A DNA stretch of 9,785 nt, taken from Thiolapillus brandeum (GTDB taxonomy: Bacteria; Pseudomonadota; Gammaproteobacteria; Chromatiales; Chromatiaceae). Where the stretch lies: the NCBI GenBank assembly GCA_011051425.1, contig DRLF01000272.1, positions 1 to 9,785 on the forward strand, read 5' to 3'. Positions 6,623 to 9,785 of this stretch are shown here, one piece after another. A model generated the notes under the pieces. That model saw nothing but the letters and a program-made list of their open reading frames with translations, was not told the DNA's origin and ran no database searches. Position 1 is the stretch's first letter. The number at the start of each line of letters is the position of its first letter. The position numbers and the translations under genes are program-made.

Positions 6623-8016
6623 GGCCCATCGTTCCCCGAAGTCTGGGATCGGGGGAAAACGGCCCGCCACTGGATCAGCAGCGCAAAGACCAGTGCCGGC
6701 AATACCTGCAACAGCAGACGCCCGAATGCCGTGCTGTCTTTGAGCCATATGCCTTTTTCCGAAAGAAAAAAGATGGTTGCTATGACCATGGACAGCAGCA
6801 GTACGAAGGAAAGCAGCGCACGTCTTACCTGCCTGCTTACCGGCAGAAACTGCAGCAGCAGCATTGTGCTCACGTAATAAAACAGGAGGTTCCAGCTACT
6901 GTTGGTGAACAGATTGTTGAGGACGGCCAGGGAGGCATCCTGTGGCTGCAGCCGTATGGTGCCGACACCGGGAAGGTAAAAATCTCCGTCGAGATAGCCA
7001 AGCCTGCCCAGGCCGGGCAGATCCACCAGGCTGAAACCACTGAAAACAGCCAGTATCATCGCCAGGATCAGGGCGGCCAGCAGTTTCAGCGGAAGCCCCT
7101 GGATCAGCGCAAACAGCAGGCCGGTCATCAGCCACAGGCTGCCTTCACGCTTGATGAAAAAGCCGAGCAGAAGAAACAGCAGGCCCGTGAACAGCTGTAC
7201 ACGGTCTTTGGACTGCGACCATTGCAGCAGAGAGACGAATCCCAGGCCGGCGAAACCGCTGAGCCAGATATCGGCATAGCCCGGCAGGGCCAGGTGCGCA
7301 TCCAGCAAGGGAATGGAAATCAGCAGGTATCCCCCGGCAAGGGCCAGCAGGGCCGAATGCTTCAGGGATCTGGCCTGTCCGTACAAAGCGAGCACGAGCG
7401 CAAATCCGGCGAACAGGCCGGGCACGGCGGCAAGTCTGTCATCCCAGGTGCCTGTCGCCAGAGAGGGCCAGAGCTGAATCAGGGATACGGTGAGGGGGTA
7501 GTCATGGGCGGGAATGGTGTAGGTGTCTGCGGCAGTTGTGCCCAGCCAGGCAGCTGCATCCACAAAAGAAGACAGATCCTGATTCTGAAAACAGATCTTG
7601 GCCCGGTATGTCCAGGTTGTCCAGGCATCCCAGGGCAGCAGCGGCCGGTTCAAAGCATCGTAACCGGCAAACAGCAGGTGCACTGCGATCAGCAATGCCA
7701 GCTTTCTGCCGGAATCTTCCATAGCCGGCAGGCTGAAACGGATGGAAACCTTCCCGTATCCCGTTCTCTGCCATGCCAGCAGAAAACCCACGCAGGAGAG
7801 GAAGAGCAGCATGGCGGAGACGGCAGCAAAAGACAGTTGCCCGAACAGGAAATGCGCCAAAAACAGAAGGGAAGCGCAGAAGAAATTGCCGAGAAAAAAG
7901 CCGTATCCCAGGATGCGGGGAATATTGAAACCGGTCAGACGGGGGGAGAAGGATTCAAGCCACAGCAACCACAAGCTGCCGGCTATCCAGGGAAGCAGCA
8001 AGGCGAAAATCAGCAT
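6619..8016 (-). CDS. Polytopic membrane protein, probable GT-C-type glycosyltransferase
   Basis: A 465-aa protein with roughly ten or more hydrophobic helices from residue 3 to 450. A large loop after the first few helices carries LPWDAWTTWTYRAK (127-140) and IPAHDYPL (168-175). An acidic residue plus Trp in the first loop, followed by a distal HxDYP- or HDYP-type motif, is the pattern of GT-C enzymes of the PMT/ArnT/RgtA sort, which move sugars from polyprenyl-phosphate donors on the periplasmic side. KREGSLW (289-295) lies next to a helix and may be at the membrane surface. Asp129 is a candidate catalytic base. It follows the GT2 and DUF2304 genes, which could provide and flip such a donor, and its stop overlaps the start of the next gene. 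ATG 8016 is the start; a GGAG (8036-8033) lies rather far upstream. Family assignment is by pattern, without an alignment; acceptor unknown. An O-antigen ligase or polymerase is less likely given the motifs. Confidence 0.75.
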   Translation of the reverse strand: MLIFALLLPWIAGSLWLLWLESFSPRLTGFNIPRILGYGFFLGNFFCASLLFLAHFLFGQLSFAAVSAMLLFLSCVGFLLAWQRTGYGKVSIRFSLPAMEDSGRKLALLIAVHLLFAGYDALNRPLLPWDAWTTWTYRAKICFQNQDLSSFVDAAAWLGTTAADTYTIPAHDYPLTVSLIQLWPSLATGTWDDRLAAVPGLFAGFALVLALYGQARSLKHSALLALAGGYLLISIPLLDAHLALPGYADIWLSGFAGLGFVSLLQWSQSKDRVQLFTGLLFLLLGFFIKREGSLWLMTGLLFALIQGLPLKLLAALILAMILAVFSGFSLVDLPGLGRLGYLDGDFYLPGVGTIRLQPQDASLAVLNNLFTNSSWNLLFYYVSTMLLLQFLPVSRQVRRALLSFVLLLSMVIATIFFLSEKGIWLKDSTAFGRLLLQVLPALVFALLIQWRAVFPRSQTSGNDGP

Positions 8017-8037
8017 GGTAGTACTGATGCTCCGAGG

Positions 8038-8406
8038 CTAGTCGCCGGCAGGAGGATTTTTGCCGGGAATGCTGTCCTCGACACGCTTTTCGAGCATGGC
8101 CACGCGCTGCACCAGCCGTGTAAGTTTCACTTCGTTTCTGGAACGCTCGATATCCATGACAAGAATCTTCACCACCATGGCCACGAGGCCCAGCAGCAAG
8201 GGGATGACGGGAGGATAGCTGATGCCCATCATGCGACCGATCCAGTCCACGATCTGGGGAAAGACACCCAGCACAGCCATGACCAGTGCGACAGGCACCC
8301 ACCACAGGGCATAGCGTGTGTGGAGATGATCTCTTCGTACCAGGTAGAAGATAAGACCGGCAGTCAGCAGACCAATGGTGGCGGATATCCAATTCGTGTG
8401 TGACAT
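8038..8406 (-). CDS. DUF2304 family small membrane protein
   Basis: A 122-aa protein with three hydrophobic helices: about 6-24, 33-50 and 65-84. A charged segment (about 85-112, DIERSRNEVKLTRLVQRVAMLEKRVED) with heptad spacing follows and probably forms a coiled coil in the cytoplasm. Size, the RRDHLHTRYALWW turn after the first helix and the coiled-coil tail fit the DUF2304 family. Its genes are commonly found directly beside GT2 glycosyltransferases of the polyprenyl-phosphate-sugar synthase type, as here (53 bp after the GT2 stop). A role in holding the GT2 enzyme at the membrane or in moving its lipid product is plausible but unproven. The start is ATG 8406, with AAGG about 13 nt upstream, so the ribosome binding site is weak. 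The GT-C-like gene begins 21 bp after its stop. Confidence 0.8.
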   Translation of the reverse strand: MSHTNWISATIGLLTAGLIFYLVRRDHLHTRYALWWVPVALVMAVLGVFPQIVDWIGRMMGISYPPVIPLLLGLVAMVVKILVMDIERSRNEVKLTRLVQRVAMLEKRVEDSIPGKNPPAGD

Positions 8407-8440
8407 TGCTGGGTTGAAACCTTATCGGTGACTGACTGCT

Positions 8441-8449
8441 ATTCTAGCA
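8441..8449 (-). promoter_or_regulatory. Possible extended -10 promoter before the DUF2304 gene
   Basis: On the minus strand TGCTAGAAT (8449 down to 8441) fits an extended -10 element (TGn plus TAGAAT, 5 of 6 to TATAAT) in the 53-bp gap after the GT2 gene. The same bases form a short TGCTA/TAGCA palindrome. No -35 box is evident. It may be an internal promoter of the glycan operon. Confidence 0.22.
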
Positions 8450-8459
8450 AGATGCGGGG

Positions 8460-9137
8460 CTATCTGTTGCTGCGCTTGCTGAACCCGAGGATGCTGGCCT
8501 GCACCATGTAATAGGCGACCATCAGCCAGGAACTGTAAACACGCGAATGCCCCGATACCCGGGGGCACATGTTTACCTGTATCTCATTGATTATAAGGTT
8601 GTTTCTTTTCAGGTGAGCGAGTACGCCAATGTCCTGGTATTCCAGCAGTGTTGCATCTTTCCCGGACAGAAGTTCCAGAGCTGTTCTGTTGTAAGCACGA
8701 AAACCGGAAGTGATGTCATCCATGCTCAGCCCGGAAATCCATTTCAGAAATACCCAGGCGATCTTGCGCATGCGCGAGCCCCGACGGGTGCAGGCTCCGA
8801 TGCTGACATCGGCCTGTCCCTCGTAGACGGGGGCAAACAGCCTGCCCAGGTCGGCCGCTTCATGCTGGCCATCGGCATCCATGGTGATGACAAATCTGTA
8901 TCCCTGCTGCAGTGCAAAGCGCATGCCTGTCTGTACGGCCCCCCACGCGCCCAGCTGTACGGACAGCGAGAGCACCGTGGCACCTGCCTTTCTGGCCACT
9001 TCCGCGGTATCGTCGCTGCTGGCGTCATCGATGACGACGATATGGCAGTCCGTGCGGTTGGACACCTCGCTGATCACCGCAGCCACCGATTGTGCTTCGT
9101 CGTGAGCGGGGATCAGGATGATTGCGGAATCAAACAT
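8460..9137 (-). CDS. GT2 family glycosyltransferase, dolichyl-phosphate-mannose-synthase-like
   Basis: A 225-aa, single-domain GT-A enzyme. ILIPAHDEAQSV (7-18) is the nucleotide-binding start of family GT2. VVIDDASSDDT (34-44) holds the uridine or guanine nucleotide-contacting Asp pair, and ITMDADGQHE (84-93) contains the metal-binding DAD (87-89). DDITSGFRAYN (140-150) is the conserved block seen in polyprenyl-phosphate sugar synthases, and SGHSRV (195-200) follows near the membrane-facing end. There is no transmembrane tail, unlike GtrB/ArnC, so it would be cytoplasmic and rely on a membrane partner; the next gene, DUF2304, could serve this purpose. The likely reaction is transfer of a sugar from a nucleotide donor to undecaprenyl phosphate; a DPM1-like mannose transfer would fit the ManC at the end of the cluster. 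The start is ATG 9137, with AAAGGA (9147-9142) 4 nt upstream. It lies 26 bp after the GT4 gene. The donor sugar cannot be read from sequence. Confidence 0.9.
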   Translation of the reverse strand: MFDSAIILIPAHDEAQSVAAVISEVSNRTDCHIVVIDDASSDDTAEVARKAGATVLSLSVQLGAWGAVQTGMRFALQQGYRFVITMDADGQHEAADLGRLFAPVYEGQADVSIGACTRRGSRMRKIAWVFLKWISGLSMDDITSGFRAYNRTALELLSGKDATLLEYQDIGVLAHLKRNNLIINEIQVNMCPRVSGHSRVYSSWLMVAYYMVQASILGFSKRSNR

Positions 9138-9163
9138 GGCTTCCTTTCGTAGACGGCTGCAGT

Positions 9164-9785
9164 TCAGGCGGATGGTGTCGACAGAATATCGTTATATAAA
9201 TCAGAAACTTGTTTTTCAACAACTTCTATTCTGAACATTGTATCAAAGCGTTTTCCGGCACGTAGGCCCATTTCCCTGCGTTCCGTTTCGTGCCGGGCCA
9301 GGTATTCCATTGTCCCTGCCAATGCAGGAATATCTGCAGGGGGAACGACCAGGCCTGTTTCGTGATTTCTGATCACCCAGCTCATACCCGAACCTTTGAC
9401 ACCGGTTACCAGAGCGGGCTTGCCTGCCTGTGCCGCTTCGAGCAATACCATACCGAAGGCTTCGGGTCGTTCAATGGAGGGTAGACAGAGGCAATCACAA
9501 GTGGACAGCCACTCGAAAAGCTGTTCATCCGTTTGTTTCCCAACGAGTTTCACCTTTTCTCCCAGTCTGTGGCTGTCTATCAGGCGTTGCAATTCACGGC
9601 GCTTTTCGCCATCTCCAACCAGAACGACCTGGATGTTTTCGACATGTGCTGCTGCGCGTATCAGGTATTCAAAGCCTTTATAATAGGTAAGGCGGCCGAC
9701 AGCCAGCACTCTGAGGACCTTAGGGTGCCAGAGGCTTGGTTTGTCTGCAGGCGGGGATAAATCTCTTTGCGCCAGGCCAAGGGGA
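9164..9785 (-). CDS. GT4 family glycosyltransferase, C-terminal part (5' end outside window)
   Basis: The frame is open to the window edge at 9785, so the N-terminal domain lies outside; the GTG at 9709 is internal. The visible 206 residues are the nucleotide-sugar-binding half of a GT-B retaining enzyme (glycosyltransferase group 1). VLAVGRLTYYKGFEYLIRA is the typical opening of this domain; VVLVGDGEKRREL follows, then VKLVGKQTDEQLFEWLSTCDCLCLPS. The EX7E motif is ERPEAFGMVLLEAAQAGKPAL, with the two Glu residues bracketing AFGMVLL, and it ends with GLVVPPADIPALA. The Glu pair contacts the donor sugar. No membrane segment is seen; it should act in the cytoplasm or at the inner membrane face. 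It is the first visible gene of the minus-strand cluster, and the operon probably extends beyond the window. Donor and acceptor are unknown; a mannosyltransferase would fit with ManC, by context only. Confidence 0.92.
   Translation of the reverse strand, partial: PLGLAQRDLSPPADKPSLWHPKVLRVLAVGRLTYYKGFEYLIRAAAHVENIQVVLVGDGEKRRELQRLIDSHRLGEKVKLVGKQTDEQLFEWLSTCDCLCLPSIERPEAFGMVLLEAAQAGKPALVTGVKGSGMSWVIRNHETGLVVPPADIPALAGTMEYLARHETERREMGLRAGKRFDTMFRIEVVEKQVSDLYNDILSTPSA

Noticed and set aside
6623..6748. N-terminal extension of the 389-aa partner protein back to 6748
   Set aside because: It would overlap the GT-C-like gene by about 130 bp and bury the signal-anchor helix. ATG 6622 with ATGA overlap and GGGGAA upstream is a better start.
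7222..8403. A 393-codon plus-strand frame across the GT-C-like and DUF2304 genes
   Set aside because: It is extremely Gln/Gly/His-rich, the mirror of Leu/Ala/Pro-rich membrane helices on the other strand, and it runs across two genes.
1..9785. Prophage, integron, CRISPR or defence-island reading of the window
   Set aside because: No integrase, transposase, repeat-spacer array, nuclease/helicase pair or phage structural gene is visible. The holin-like protein alone is not enough.

Overview
The window reads as chromosomal DNA of a moderately GC-rich Proteobacterium, most likely a gammaproteobacterium. The main support is a full-length RdgC (305 aa), a nucleoid protein largely confined to beta- and gammaproteobacteria, together with an AlgA/CpsB-type bifunctional ManC. 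Genus cannot be read from the sequence. There is no rRNA, tRNA, CRISPR array, transposase or integrase.

Left part, plus strand, 1-2938. The window opens inside the 3' part of an NlpC/P60-like cysteine hydrolase gene with visible Cys and His catalytic candidates. It is followed by a 117-aa three-helix membrane protein (601-954) that looks holin-like, a 30-codon ORF with a good ribosome binding site encoding a single-helix micropeptide (1080-1172), and a 569-aa radical SAM enzyme (1229-2938) with a long N-terminal extension and no SPASM-type C-terminal cysteine cluster. None of the last three has a function that I can name. This is the least explained part of the window.

Middle, 2939-3976. rdgC (2989-3906) follows with a plausible sigma70 promoter (TTGATT, 17 bp, CATAAT) overlapping the end of the radical SAM gene. 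A long imperfect hairpin (3915-3955) fills the gap where rdgC and the minus-strand cluster converge.

Right part, minus strand, 9785 down to 3977. This is a polysaccharide gene cluster, read in transcription order: a GT4 glycosyltransferase (cut by the window edge), a GT2 dolichyl-phosphate-mannose-synthase-like glycosyltransferase, a DUF2304 membrane protein, a 465-aa polytopic GT-C-like membrane protein, a 389-aa membrane-anchored protein joined to it by an ATGA stop/start overlap, and the bifunctional mannose-1-phosphate guanylyltransferase/mannose-6-phosphate isomerase (manC/algA type). ManC would supply GDP-mannose. The GT2/DUF2304/GT-C set resembles polyprenyl-phosphate-sugar systems, in which a sugar is loaded on a lipid carrier inside the cell and transferred on the periplasmic face. 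The cluster therefore probably makes or decorates a mannose-containing surface or exported glycan. This is inferred from families and order, not shown.

Best candidates for something new: the radical SAM gene with the micro-ORFs just upstream; the NlpC/P60 plus holin-like pair; and the GT-C protein with its translationally coupled partner.
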